NCBI GenBank assembly: GCA_938743325.2
Contig: OW568902.1
Location: forward strand, 186,001 to 250,000
From: Pycnococcus provasolii
Taxonomy: Eukaryota > Chlorophyta > Pseudoscourfieldiophyceae > Pseudoscourfieldiales > Pycnococcaceae
Direction of reading: 5' to 3'
Length of the DNA: 64,000 nucleotides
In this document: positions 1-9,442 of the stretch, in pieces
How positions within the stretch are numbered: the first letter of the stretch is position 1
Layout of the letters: each line of letters starts with the position of its first letter
Made by a program: the position numbers and the translations under genes
Notes under the pieces: generated by a model
Told to the model about the DNA's origin: nothing
Databases searched by the model: none
Seen by the model: the letters and a program-made list of their open reading frames with translations, nothing else

Positions 1-607
1 CAATGCGAACTTGGTCGGGCTCCCCTGATGGCGGGCGGTTTCCCCTAGATCAACCAATTGAAAAATTCCCCTTGATCGAATAAACGACTCCCGACTCCGC
101 ATCGGTCCAAAGAGTCTGTCGGGATATTTCGGTCGCCTTGGTTTCAAATCGTACCACCCGAAATATCCCAAAGTTAACACCGACGGGGGAAGGGGTCTGT
201 TTTCGGGTTGGAAAACAACAAGACGGATGGATCACGAGCAGCTGAGCTGAGCTGGAGCTGCTCGGGACCCAATAAATGCAAAGAAAGTCTCGGCATAAAA
301 TTTGAATCCAGGCAGCACCTTGCGAGTTGCGGCGTAACCAGGCGTAACCCTGAAATGGAAACGTCGTCACACATGAGTCACCATGGCCCATGGGGGCATC
401 TCGACCATATTTAAGAATGGCCTTTTTTAGTTTTGTTTTGGTTTTGGTTTTCCACGACGTTTTTGTTTTTCTCAAGACTTTCTCACACACTCAAAGTAAG
501 TAAGTTTATGTGTGGTTGTCACTTTAACTAGAAGTAGAATGGGACAAACCACGCAACGAGCAAGCACAAGCAAGTGTTTTTAAAAAAAACATTTAGTAAC
601 TTAGAAG
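1..607. other. Left-edge flank, no supported gene
   Basis: This is the 3' side of the minus-strand gene at 608-1555. It holds a T/G-rich run near 430-470. The open frames here lack domains, codon character or recognisable protein sequence. I see no gene, RNA or repeat that I can support. Confidence 0.5.
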
Positions 608-1555
608 TCAGCACCACGCATCCACCCTGATTGGTCGGATGGTACGACCTGCCGCCTGCGACCTTCGCTCGCTGCACGACTGCACGAACGCGTGCGCGCG
701 CTGCTCCGCCGCCTTCTGACGCGCAACCTCCAGCTCGGCACGAGCCTTCGCCGCTGCCGCAGCTCGTGCCGCGGCGGCCGGGATCTGCACCCTCTGGACA
801 CGCGAGGGTGCGCTAAAGTCACGAGGAGGCGGCGTGGGCGGCGTTGCAAAGCCCGTCCCCTGCTTCGCCTCCTGGAACGCCCTCGTGCGAGCATCCGCAT
901 CCTTCTGTCGTATCGCCTGAATGTCCGCGCGAGCCTTGGCATAAGCCGCGTTATCAGCTTTCGCCTTCGCCGCACCGGCAGCCGCAAACGCCTTAGGCTT
1001 CGCCTCCATTCTTCGAACGGACTTGATCTGCTCCCGAGCTTGCGTGTACGCCTGCGTGTCCGCCTGCGCGTGCGCATCTCCGGCGGCAGCGTATGCACCC
1101 TCCCTGGCCGCAAGCCACGCCTGGCGCCGTTGTTCCGCTTCTTTCTGCCTCCTCGCGGCGATGTCTGCGCGTGCCTTTGCAACTTCCGCCATCTTTGCCG
1201 CCTTCTCTGCATCATTTTGCGTTTTTGGTACATGTTTTGTTTGTTTTGCGACCCTTTGAAGGGTAGGCGCGTTGAAGTCGAAGTTCGCCGGCGGTGCTGG
1301 CGCACGTGCAGCGGGTGTGCCACCTCCCCCCTTGGCATCGAGATACGCCTGGTGGCGAATCTCTGCGTCTCTTCGTTTCTTCGCTTCAATCTCCGCCATC
1401 AAACGCGCACGCTGCTGCTCCGACGCGTCGTGCTGCCCGTTCCCAGGATTACCCAATCTCCTGTGTGCTGCATGTGTGCGCACCACACAGCGCACATTAC
1501 GATTACGGGATCCCAGTGTTTGTTGCAAAGGAGCCAAGGACTTTAAGGACGCCAT
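608..1555 (-). CDS. Short EAK-motif repeat protein, plastid-targeted candidate (paralogue of 52861-53952)
   Basis: A 315-residue protein rich in Ala, Arg, Lys and Gln. The ATG at 1555 opens a Ser/Arg-rich, acid-poor N-terminus of about 45 residues that looks like a chloroplast transit peptide. The rest is a string of predicted helices carrying the family motif, for example RHQAYLDAK, RRQAWLAAREG, RTRAFQEAK and RAHAFVQS, separated by short Pro/Ala linkers such as FDFNAP. The central ~110 residues align almost without gaps to the protein at 52861-53952, including REQIxSxRRMEAKPKAFAAA, and both end in a similar A-W-C tail. There is no CBM20 or enzyme domain. It is transcribed divergently from RPT5. 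Function is unknown. By inference it is the EPYC1-like linker format of the family (short, basic, repeated helical motif with an aromatic residue). A general coiled-coil structural protein is the alternative. Confidence 0.8.
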   Translation of the reverse strand: MASLKSLAPLQQTLGSRNRNVRCVVRTHAAHRRLGNPGNGQHDASEQQRARLMAEIEAKKRRDAEIRHQAYLDAKGGGGTPAARAPAPPANFDFNAPTLQRVAKQTKHVPKTQNDAEKAAKMAEVAKARADIAARRQKEAEQRRQAWLAAREGAYAAAGDAHAQADTQAYTQAREQIKSVRRMEAKPKAFAAAGAAKAKADNAAYAKARADIQAIRQKDADARTRAFQEAKQGTGFATPPTPPPRDFSAPSRVQRVQIPAAAARAAAAAKARAELEVARQKAAEQRAHAFVQSCSERRSQAAGRTIRPIRVDAWC

Positions 1556-2101
1556 GGAGCCTTCTTCTACCTATAATAAGAATAAGAATAATATGTGCAG
1601 ACACAGACACAGGTGGAAATCACTAAAATATATATCAGATAAGATAGGACTATATCCGCCGGGGTTTCCCCTTCGACCGTGGAGAACAGCTGTACGACGG
1701 ATCCCCAAATAAACGCGAGAGTTTGCAGAGGCAGAGTGGACAGTGGTGCGATCCCATCGCCAACAGCGGATCCCCCAACAACGCGAGAGGATTACAGTGG
1801 AGTGAATCAGGAGTGAATGAGAAACAGGTGTATGTTATTCAACTAAACTATACGACGGATCCCCCAAGAAGAGAGTTTTTCCAGTGGCAGAGGCAGAGTG
1901 GACAACAGCGGATCCCCCAAGCAGCCAAGATCGCCTAATAAAAGACTGAAGAGGTGGCACATAATTGAAATTCGGGGTTTGAAATTATTCGGGGTTTGAA
2001 ATTAGGTTTTTGCCTCTCCCTCCCCCCCCATATTCTTCTCCCTCTCCCTCTCCATCTCCCGCGCTCATTTAGTCATTTCCCGCTCCGAACGAAACGCTAT
2101 C
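1556..2101. promoter_or_regulatory. Divergent intergenic region between the motif gene and RPT5, with a direct repeat
   Basis: 546 bp between two divergent start codons, so it should contain both promoters. It has an imperfect direct repeat: a block with tacgacggatccc and gcagaggcagagtggaca occurs from about 1693 and again from about 1851 (offset near 158 bp). The last 100 bp before the RPT5 ATG are a pyrimidine-rich leader (ctctccctc runs). No TATA box is obvious. Confidence 0.45.
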
Positions 2102-3409
2102 ATGGAGATGCTCGACGCGTTCGACAACGACACTAACGGTGGTTCAGTCGAGGATTCAGAGATGAATACCTTGTTGAGCGAACTCGACTCCCTATCTCCA
2201 GAAGATATCGTTCGTCGTACGCGTTTGCTGGATAACGAAGTGCGTGTACTCAAAGACGAATGCAGTCGACTGCAGATGGAAGTCGCGGCGAATAAAGATA
2301 AAGTCAAGGAAAACCACGAGAAGATTAAACTTAACAAACAGCTGCCGTACCTCGTCGGAAACGTCGTCGAAATACTCGACGTCAACCCTGACGAGGAGGC
2401 GGAGGAGGATGGCGCAGGTGCAGACCTCGACGCGCAGCGTAAGGGAAAGTGCGTCGTGCTCAAGACGAGCACGAGGCAGACGGTCTTCCTGCCCGTCGTC
2501 GGTCTCGTTCGGCCTGAAAATCTCAAGCCGGGCGATCTCGTCGGCGTCAACAAGGACTCGTACCTCATCCTTGACACGCTACCCGCGGAGTACGACGCGC
2601 GTGTGAAAGCCATGGAGGTGGACGAAAAACCCACCGAGGACTACAGCGACATTGGCGGGCTTGACAAGCAGATTCAGGAACTTGTCGAGGCGGTCGTGCT
2701 TCCCATGACACACAAGGAGCGCTTCGAAAAGATTGGAATCAAGCCTCCGAAGGGCGTGCTGCTGTACGGCCCACCGGGAACGGGAAAGACGCTCATCGCG
2801 CGCGCTTGCGCCGCGCAGACGAACGCGTGCTTCCTCAAGCTCGCGGGACCGCAGCTCGTTCAGATGTTCATCGGAGATGGCGCGAAGCTCGTGCGTGACG
2901 CCTTCACACTCGCTAAGGAGAAGGGTCCCGCGATTATTTTCATCGACGAGATTGACGCCATCGGAACAAAGCGCTTTGACAGCGAGCTGAGCGGCGACCG
3001 AGAGGTACAGCGAACGATGCTCGAGCTGCTGAACCAGCTTGACGGATTTGGGAGCGACGACAACATTAAGATCATCGCGGCAACGAACCGCGCAGACATT
3101 CTCGATCCTGCGCTTCTGCGAAGTGGCCGCATTGACCGTAAGATTGAGTTCCCGCATCCTTCCGAGGATGCGCGCGCGAAAATCATGCAGATCCACTCGC
3201 GCAAGATGAATGTGGGTGGAGATGTGAACTTTGAGGAGCTTGCACGTTCGACGGACGACTTCAACGCGGCGCAGCTCAAGGCTGTGTGCGTGGAGGCTGG
3301 CATGCTTGCGCTTCGCCGCGACGCGACTCAGATTGGACATGAGGACTTCGTCGAGGGCATTGTGCAGGTGCAAGCGAAGAAGAAGACGAGCTTGAACTAC
3401 TACGCGTAA
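2102..3409 (+). CDS. RPT5: 26S proteasome regulatory AAA-ATPase subunit RPT5 (PSMC3/S6A)
   Basis: A 435-residue subunit of the hexameric ATPase ring of the 19S particle. It unfolds ubiquitylated substrates and opens the 20S gate in cytosol and nucleus. Visible in order: an N-terminal coiled coil (about 20-80), an OB domain, then the AAA module with Walker A GPPGTGKT, Walker B IIFIDEID, sensor ATNR and the arginine-finger stretch [14 protein letters not shown]. The segment [15 protein letters not shown] is typical of RPT5. The C-terminus LNYYA is the HbYX tail that docks into the 20S alpha ring. The length matches plant and animal RPT5, and the reading frame has no intron. ATGGAGATG at 2102 is the first in-frame start and gives the expected N-terminus. 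It is the most securely identified gene here and supports a green-lineage nuclear genome. Confidence 0.98.
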   Translation: MEMLDAFDNDTNGGSVEDSEMNTLLSELDSLSPEDIVRRTRLLDNEVRVLKDECSRLQMEVAANKDKVKENHEKIKLNKQLPYLVGNVVEILDVNPDEEAEEDGAGADLDAQRKGKCVVLKTSTRQTVFLPVVGLVRPENLKPGDLVGVNKDSYLILDTLPAEYDARVKAMEVDEKPTEDYSDIGGLDKQIQELVEAVVLPMTHKERFEKIGIKPPKGVLLYGPPGTGKTLIARACAAQTNACFLKLAGPQLVQMFIGDGAKLVRDAFTLAKEKGPAIIFIDEIDAIGTKRFDSELSGDREVQRTMLELLNQLDGFGSDDNIKIIAATNRADILDPALLRSGRIDRKIEFPHPSEDARAKIMQIHSRKMNVGGDVNFEELARSTDDFNAAQLKAVCVEAGMLALRRDATQIGHEDFVEGIVQVQAKKKTSLNYYA

Positions 3410-4174
3410 GTTTACGAGTAAGATGCCTGTAACACGAATACTCCTCTCCTAAGACGTATCGATCGTACTTAGGTCACACAAGTCTGCCGTGCAGTATAGC
3501 GGTATCGTCAGCATCGTCATGTCGCTTTACAACTCAACTATGCCTTCGAGTTGACGGCCGGTCGGCGTGTTTTTGTTACATATCCGCAGAATTTGCTGCC
3601 ATCCATGTAGTGCTTCCTGAAGTCATTAGTGCACCGTGGAAGAGAAGTCGACGGCCGGTCGGCGTGTTTTTGTTGTCTCCCGCATGCACCGTGCCGTCGG
3701 ACGACCGCACGACCATCTTGCCGTCCGACGCCGCGAACTCGATGGTGTCGCCGCGCGCCGAGAAGAGCGTGAGAAGAGTCGTACTGCGCGTCCAGCCCGT
3801 TATCGTGTACGACGCTAGGAGATCGGGAACGGATACTCGCGCAACGTGGTTGTTTTTACAGGAGATTTTGTGCGCGTCGTCATCACTGCAACGGTGGACG
3901 CAGACTCCGTGAAGGTTGACACTTGTCGGGGTTTGGTATGGTGTCGGGGTTTAAGGATGTGGGGGAGTTTGGAGAGGTGGGTGCTGAGAGGGGCGAATCG
4001 ATTGGGGGTTTGTTTTGGTGAAACCCCCACTGGAGATTTGGTTTGTTTGGTTTTACGTCTTGACTTTTTCAGGACGTGGTGTATTTATAGTGGGTGACTG
4101 ACAGCCCACTATAATCCCCCCCTTTGGAATAAACAACTCAAGACGTTTTCCATTGATGTAAAGATAGCGATCGT
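3410..4174. other. Intergenic stretch with a 25-bp direct repeat and a coding-like remnant
   Basis: A 25-bp direct repeat (gacggccggtcggcgtgttt and five more bases) lies at 3553-3577 and 3650-3674, 97 bp apart. On the minus strand, about 3530-3900, an open stretch without ATG reads like ordinary protein (for example VSVPDLLASYTITGW and FAASDGKMVVRSSDGTVHAG). It may be a gene fragment, but I cannot name it. Near 4086-4113 a 9-bp inverted repeat (tatagtggg / cccactata) forms a small hairpin. Confidence 0.4.
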
Positions 4175-4804
4175 GTGATCACGATCAACTGGCGTCGCAA
4201 ATTCGACAAGGACAAAGATGATGACGACGGCAATGGCCGCACAGAGCACATCCTCGTTACGTACCGAGAGGATGCCAACCTCACTACGAATGCGGCAGCA
4301 TGGGACAACAACGCTGCGATCCACCTAACTGGGGACTTGTCATGGTTCCATCAGCAACCTCAGCCATCAAACGTCGTAATCACAGGTGCCGTACCACATG
4401 CAAAATCCAACAAAGCATTAGTAGGCACAGGCACGGTGCGATTACAACAACGAAATGGTACGTACGGGCCGCCAATATTGCTGCAGCAACTCTACTACAT
4501 CGCAGGCGCACCGAACATACTATGTGAAAATCAAATCATCCGGCAAATCATTCCAGATGCGACGCAACGGAACGCACGCGCCTTGCATACTCACATTGAC
4601 ATGGGCGCCTGGGATATTGAGCTTGACCGCGATTCAAAACCGGACCAAACCACGGTGCGCATTATCGCAACGCCGCAGATGGAAGCAGTTTATGCAGTGG
4701 CAGCTCAATCACGCACGTCAACGATGACTGCACGATTGTGCCGCGACGATCCACAGCTCCTCATTGGACGTGACCTCATGAGAACGTGGCAATCAGTGGG
4801 TTAG
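4175..4804 (+). mobile_element. Copia-type LTR retrotransposon relic (protease / pre-integrase region)
   Basis: The translated stretch resembles the protease to pre-integrase part of Ty1/Copia polyproteins: the spacing of HLTGD, a short G-x-G-x-V segment, then LQQLYYIAGAPNILCEN, which matches the common Copia pattern of a hydrophobic segment followed by P-x-x-N-L-L-S. No long terminal repeats were recognised. It is an old, broken fragment. It ends at a short telomere-like tract (gggttagggttagggtt). Confidence 0.55.
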
Positions 4805-5080
4805 GGTTAGGGTTACAGGAGGTGATGGGTCCCCACGGACGAACCTGATCCAAATGGATCTAAGGACAGATGGTTTTCCCCGGCCCTTTGGCACTTGCCT
4901 CACCTTCCCTGGTTGTCCCCTTCCCGGGTGTCACGGTGGTGGTCTTTTCACTACGGTTTTTCTTGTTTACGTCGTCTTAAGACACGTAGTTAACAAGTCA
5001 GTAACAAGGTTGAATTCTAAGGTTTATTTAAACAAGAAAAATTAACTGAGTTACAGCGCCGACCGTAGCGGCGCAAACAA

Positions 5081-5735
5081 GGTAAGGTGAGCAGCTCGCA
5101 TCAGCAGCTCAAGGTAAGGAGAGCAGCTCGCATCAGCAGCTCAAGGTAAGGAGAGCAGCTCGCATCAGCAGCTCAAGGTAAGGTGAGCAGCTCGCATCAG
5201 CAGCTCAAGGTGAGGTGAGCAGCTCGCATCAGCAGCTCAAGGTGAGGTGAGCAGCTCGCATCAGCAGCTCAAGGTGAGGTGAGCAGCTCGCATCAGCAGC
5301 TCAAGGTGAGGTGAGCAGCTCGCATCAGCAGCTCAAGGTGAGGTGAGCAGCTCGCATCAGCAGCTCAAGGCAAGGTGAGCAGCTCGCATCAGCAGCTCAA
5401 GGTAAGGTGAGCAGCTCGCATCAGCAGCTCAAGGTAAGGAGAGCAGCTCGCATCAGCAGCTTAAGGCAAGGTGAGCAGCTCGCATCAGCAGCTCAAGGCA
5501 AGGTGAGCAGCTTGCATCAGCAGCTCAAGGCAAGGAGAGCAGCTCGCATCAGCGGCTCCGTGCACTCCATCCCAACGCTCTTGCGTGGGTCGGAAGTGGC
5601 GGTCTGTTAGGTGTACAGCTCGCATCAGGAGCTTGCGGTAAGGTGTACGGCTCGCATCAGGAGCTCGCGGTAAGGCACACGGCTCGCATCAGGAGCTCAC
5701 GGTAAAGGGTACGGCTCGCATCAGCAGCTCGTGGT
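5081..5735. repeat. 32-bp minisatellite, about 18-19 units
   Basis: Tandem array with a period of 32 bp, checked from consecutive gcagctcgcatcagcagctc starts at 5091, 5123 and 5155. The main block runs to about 5560 with near-identical units that differ mainly in aaggtaagg versus aaggtgagg. After a break of about 50 bp, four more diverged units (5609-5735) carry gctcgcatcaggagct. The array overlaps the end of the Copia relic on the minus strand. There are no unique spacers between units, so it is not a CRISPR array. Confidence 0.9.
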
Positions 5736-6394
5736 AATGATCGGGCAGTTCGTGCGTCAGATAGTGATGAGCTGTAGCATGGGCGACTGGCTTGAAGGGC
5801 TGCTGGCAACTGACCATGAGATAACAAGGATGGGGCGAATGCGCCTTGTCCGTCCAGCAGCATCGCCATTCCTGAGATGGACTTGCGATCGGGTGATCCG
5901 GCGTGGTCTGCATCGACGAAGACGCGTACGTTTGCAGGCGATGCGATTCGGCCGTACACCAGCGGTCGATGGGGTTGCGCACGTAGGTAACCAAGTGCGC
6001 GGATTGCTGCGGCCAGATGGTGCTCAGTCGGGGCTGCCATGCCTTGTGCTGCTGTGCGAACTGCTTGGGCAAGATCCGGGCGGGACCAGTAGGCGAGATA
6101 CAGCAGCATTCCGACCAACTTGCGGAAGGTGCGCGTCATATCAGACGAAAGCGGTTCGGCAGGTGTCGTCGGAGGTTCAGATGCAGCAGGTGTACGCCAT
6201 GTGGTGGTCCAATCAGGGAAGGTTGCGATGAGCCGTTCGGCGTAGGCGTGCTGATGGACCAGCAGAGAGCCATCGGCGGCGCGATCGAGCTGGAGGCCAA
6301 TCAGTTTCGTCGGGTTGTCTTCGCGGGTGATCTTGTCGAATGCGGAGTTCACAGTCGCGTATGCCTCCTCCACGTCGACGGGTCTACTGGCCAC
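5657..6394 (-). mobile_element. Copia-type LTR retrotransposon relic (reverse transcriptase C-part and RNase H)
   Basis: The minus-strand translation has the Copia RT to RNase H signature: KLIGLQLDR, then RKLVGMLLYLAYWSRPDLAQAV, then VRVFVDADHAGSPDRKSISG. It is a partial, broken copy without recognised LTRs. It runs into the 32-bp minisatellite on one side and a dispersed hairpin repeat on the other. It lies in the opposite orientation to the relic at 4175-4804, so the two may come from different insertions. Confidence 0.8.
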
Positions 6395-6401
6395 GCAACA
6401 G

Positions 6402-6577
6402 ACAACGGTGAAAAAATTATTTTCGCATCCGATGAAAAAACAAAAAGGCGGAAAAACTCGGGCGCCAGGCGCCCGAGTTTTTCCGCCTCTTTTTTCGTCC
6501 AGGCGGTGTGTACACTGGTTGCTACGGGCGATTAGGGTTTTGGCCGCGTAAAGGGGGGGCTTTAGCTAATAGTCACC
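6402..6577. repeat. Dispersed ~176-bp repeat with a perfect 21-bp-arm hairpin; matches the right end of the 37169-37946 element
   Basis: Nearly identical to 37765-37946. It contains a perfect inverted repeat (arms 6446-6466 and 6468-6488, single-base loop, arm aggcggaaaaactcgggcgc plus c) followed by T-rich sequence. Its end, a G7 run with ctttag, an AT-rich step and tagtcaccc, matches the terminal inverted repeat of the second copy. No convincing left end was found, so this is probably a truncated or diverged copy. Confidence 0.75.
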
Positions 6578-7093
6578 CCCCTTCCAGGTATAACGTGATT
6601 CAGCCCTTTCGGGATCACGTGATTCCTCAGGAGGTATCACGTGATTCTTACCCATGGACTGGATAACCCCCAATTATTCCATCCCCCAACATGGTGGTTA
6701 CAATTGAAGATGTCTAACATAGGCCTTGTAGTGCACAAAGTGTCTGCTTAAGGTATGGAAAAAAACGCTATTTACTACGGGAAAATATAACGGGAAAATC
6801 TCAAGGTATTTTATAGTGTGACATGTCACACTTCGGGATAGCATAAGTGGTCGAGTTCGTGTCCGAATTGAACGATTCTTGGCCTAAATAGGATGACCCC
6901 ATCCCACAAAACCTCCCATGGAACGGCCCCAAAACGTTTTGTGGGACTGGAAATGGGACCCTATAAGGTTCTGCCTTACGACAAGGTTACACGCTTGAAC
7001 TAATCAAGCAACCTCTACGGTAGGTAGCTCCCTACGCCTCCCCGAACATTAGAAAAGGGCTTTCCCTACGATAATACTGTATCAACTTCCACC
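6578..7093. other. Intergenic stretch with repeated CACGTG motifs
   Basis: Between 6590 and 6650 there are two exact copies of atcacgtgattc and one related aacgtgattc, giving two G-box cores (CACGTG). A related aggaggtatcacgtga block occurs at about 37066-37082 near the other hairpin element, so this may be part of the same repeat family rather than a promoter. I see nothing else supportable before the bZIP stop codon. Confidence 0.45.
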
Positions 7094-8209
7094 TCAAATC
7101 GTATCGTGTATCGTACGAATCAGTTTAGGTTCCGTGACCACCGCAGAAGGCGACGTCGTGTATCCTCCCATCAAGGGGATACGTCGCTTGAGCAGGAAGC
7201 GAAACTTTCTCAACAACTCCTCCGCTTTATCCAAGCACTCGCGATGCGCGCGCATATGCTTGACGTTCACGCGGTGCTGGAGCCTCAGAAGGGGCACCAC
7301 CTTCTCTTCGTTCTCTTCGATTTCAATCCTCATTTCCGTATTCTGCCTCTCGATCTGCGTCAGCGCCCTCTGCCTCACTCGCCACCGCCGTTGTGCCAGG
7401 CGGTTCTGCTCACGTCGCCTTGAGGTGATGCCAGTGTGCTCATGCACCGTCGTCGTACCAAGGCCTGCTGCTACTTGCTCGGCCGATCCCACAACACGTG
7501 CCGCTTCTGCTAACCACGCGTCGGACGACATAGGTGGTGGTGGTGGTGGCGGTGGTGGTGGCAGCGGCGCAGGTGGTGGCCTCAAAGTTGCCGCAGCTAA
7601 CGCTCGTGCAGCCGCACTCTGCACTCCAGTGTAGCACAGAAAGGGATCCGCCGATGGTGCAGCTCCAGCTCCAGGTGCCGGCGAGAGTGTCATCGCGTCA
7701 TAGAAGTTCAAAGCCAAGGCGAGAGTCAGAGCTGCGTTTGTGGCTTGCGTAGTGTACTGCACCGACGCCGCTGGAAGCCAAGCGGAAGCGCCATAGTCTT
7801 GTTGTGTTGATGGTGCTGGTACTGTTGGTGGTGCTGTTGCACCACCTTGCTGACCACTTGCCACAAGCCTGCGTTCCTCCCGTCGCACGGCACGACGCTG
7901 GGCGGGTGGTGTTGGTGTTGACGAGGTAGGGTTTTCTTGCAAATGCTGCAGTGAAGTTCCTACGTTGTCTCGTGACTGTTGAGGTGGTGGTGATATACTC
8001 GCTGGTCCTTCCTCGTTCAAGAGGTCACCAAAGTCGTCGTCTTGGCGAGAGTGGTGAGACTGTACTCTTGGCAAAGGTGGTAGTTCATCTTTGAAGAGGT
8101 TTTGGAAGTCAGCCATACTGCATGCTACGGCGGCAGGTGCTTCCTCCGGCAGCACGAGGTCATCAAAGGTTGGGAGATTCATGTTTTGTAAGAGCTCTTG
8201 ACACCTCAT
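7094..8209 (-). CDS. bZIP transcription factor
   Basis: A 371-residue protein from ATG 8209; the frame is open further upstream, but that part is Ile/Leu microsatellite translation and unlikely to be coding. The N-terminal half is acidic and Pro/Gln-rich (activation-like), followed by a Pro run. The bZIP lies at roughly residues 265-315: basic region RRREQNRLAQRRWRVRQR with the invariant Asn and Arg spaced N-x7-R, then a short, imperfect leucine zipper. The N-R-x-A-Q-R-R pattern resembles fungal and algal bZIPs more than plant G-box bZIPs. It should bind DNA as a dimer in the nucleus; targets cannot be predicted. A downstream conserved basic block (LLRKFRFLLKRR) follows. It is transcribed divergently from the CBM20 gene at 9443, about 1.2 kb away. 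Confidence 0.88.
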   Translation of the reverse strand: MRCQELLQNMNLPTFDDLVLPEEAPAAVACSMADFQNLFKDELPPLPRVQSHHSRQDDDFGDLLNEEGPASISPPPQQSRDNVGTSLQHLQENPTSSTPTPPAQRRAVRREERRLVASGQQGGATAPPTVPAPSTQQDYGASAWLPAASVQYTTQATNAALTLALALNFYDAMTLSPAPGAGAAPSADPFLCYTGVQSAAARALAAATLRPPPAPLPPPPPPPPPPMSSDAWLAEAARVVGSAEQVAAGLGTTTVHEHTGITSRRREQNRLAQRRWRVRQRALTQIERQNTEMRIEIEENEEKVVPLLRLQHRVNVKHMRAHRECLDKAEELLRKFRFLLKRRIPLMGGYTTSPSAVVTEPKLIRTIHDTI

Positions 8210-9442
8210 AGTTATCAAAGACAAAACTAGAATGAGAATGAGAATGAGAATGGAGGGTGAGGTGGATGACGAGAGAAAGGGAGGCGGCAAGGTTACAGGG
8301 AACCTTATGTAACTACGCAGGCAGGCCACCTTACAGTACGCAACGCAGGCCAGTTCCGTAATCTGTAGTTCTGTAATCTGTCTATGGACCCATTTCCAGG
8401 CAGTTTTTTCCGACCCCAAATATGGTCCCACGCACTGGGCGTATGGTGGCGTTTGATAGCTCGTTGGAAAGCTCTATGTGTCTACTTTATTTCCTGCTAC
8501 TCAGTTGGCCAACTGGGCACCACTGCAAGCTTTGGACGCAGTGACCACCCCCGGCCGGTCCACCACGGGAGATCCGGATCCGGAGGTGCCTTTTATCACT
8601 TCCGGATCCGGATCCTATTATTTATTGGGAACAAGTTCTCCGGATGCCCTAACCCCTTGAGAAAGCTCCTGTCATGAGAGACTCACCCTGGATGGAGAGC
8701 AGCCCCTCTCAGTCTTGGGCAGCCCCTGGTCTCAAAATCACGTACTGTACCGGCAAGTACCTTACTCGACCTGCTAGCTACGTCCAGCGGTCCAGGTGCC
8801 AGGAGCAGGCCGAACCAGAACCCCAACCCAAGGAAAGATGCAAGCCATCAGGGGGCTCCAGAAGAGCTGCACGGCACGTCGTGACGTCACAGCATCCCTC
8901 TGGCCGAACCTCTCTCTACCAGCCCCTTCCCACTCGGGACACGGACAGCCTGACAGCCTGGACCTTGCACCTCTCTGACCTCTACGGTTATTTATTCCCT
9001 GCCAAGGTTGAAGTGCTTTCACGCGCAGAAACGAAAGCTCAGAGACTACCGGGTAAGAGGCCTAGGGTACCGCGCCTTCTCCTCCTACGAGGTACCGCGC
9101 CAAGAAACACCCGCTGAAGGAGGGAAGGGCCGGCCCCTCTATCCTTGCGCGGATAAACGGATCAAGAACCTTGCATGTGGAGGGAAGAGCAAAAACCTAC
9201 TACCCACTGTACTCTCCCGAGGGCTCCTCGCGCGTGTGGGTTTTTCGGGGGGAGGGGAGGGGCCCACGGACGCCTAAGGAGAGCCTCCTCAGGCCTCAGC
9301 AAGGTGGTTCTTGTGAGCGGTTCTGGGCACGGTTCTGGTTTTGGGTGCCCCTCTTCTGGACGCGCTTCAAAGGCTCGCCTTCTCCTCGCTTGCTTTCGAG
9401 CACGGTTCCTCACACGCTCAGTCAGACAAGTAGTTAAGAAGT
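8210..9442. other. Divergent intergenic region between bZIP and CBM20 genes
   Basis: A 1.2-kb region with no supported gene. Near 8220-8260 is a (tgagaa)n-type microsatellite just upstream of the bZIP ATG. At about 8573-8616 two arms of gatccggatccgga and its reverse complement could form a 14-bp hairpin. The last 200 bp are GC-rich with ggggagggg runs. Both flanking promoters must lie here. Confidence 0.4.

Noticed and set aside
50-490. 146-residue minus-strand frame at the left edge
   Set aside because: Low-complexity start (KTKTSWKTKTKTK from a T/G-rich run), no domain, and no neighbouring support.
601-1389. Arg-rich 262-residue minus-strand frame overlapping the short motif gene
   Set aside because: It is the out-of-frame reading of the same codons as 608-1555, dominated by Arg from GC-rich repeats. 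The paralogue at 52861 confirms the other frame.
5081-5735. Possible CRISPR array
   Set aside because: The 32-bp units are directly adjacent with no unique spacers, no cas genes are present and the genome is eukaryotic.
4093-6577. One larger element joining a gggtgact...cccccccttt sequence at 4093 with the hairpin repeat end at 6577
   Set aside because: The left sequence matches the terminal repeat only partly and no target duplication flanks the pair, so the boundaries cannot be defended.
8674-9277. Overlapping plus-strand frames of 147 and 89 residues upstream of the CBM20 gene
   Set aside because: No domain or family similarity was recognised and the composition is unlike neighbouring genes; they are probably chance frames in the divergent promoter region.
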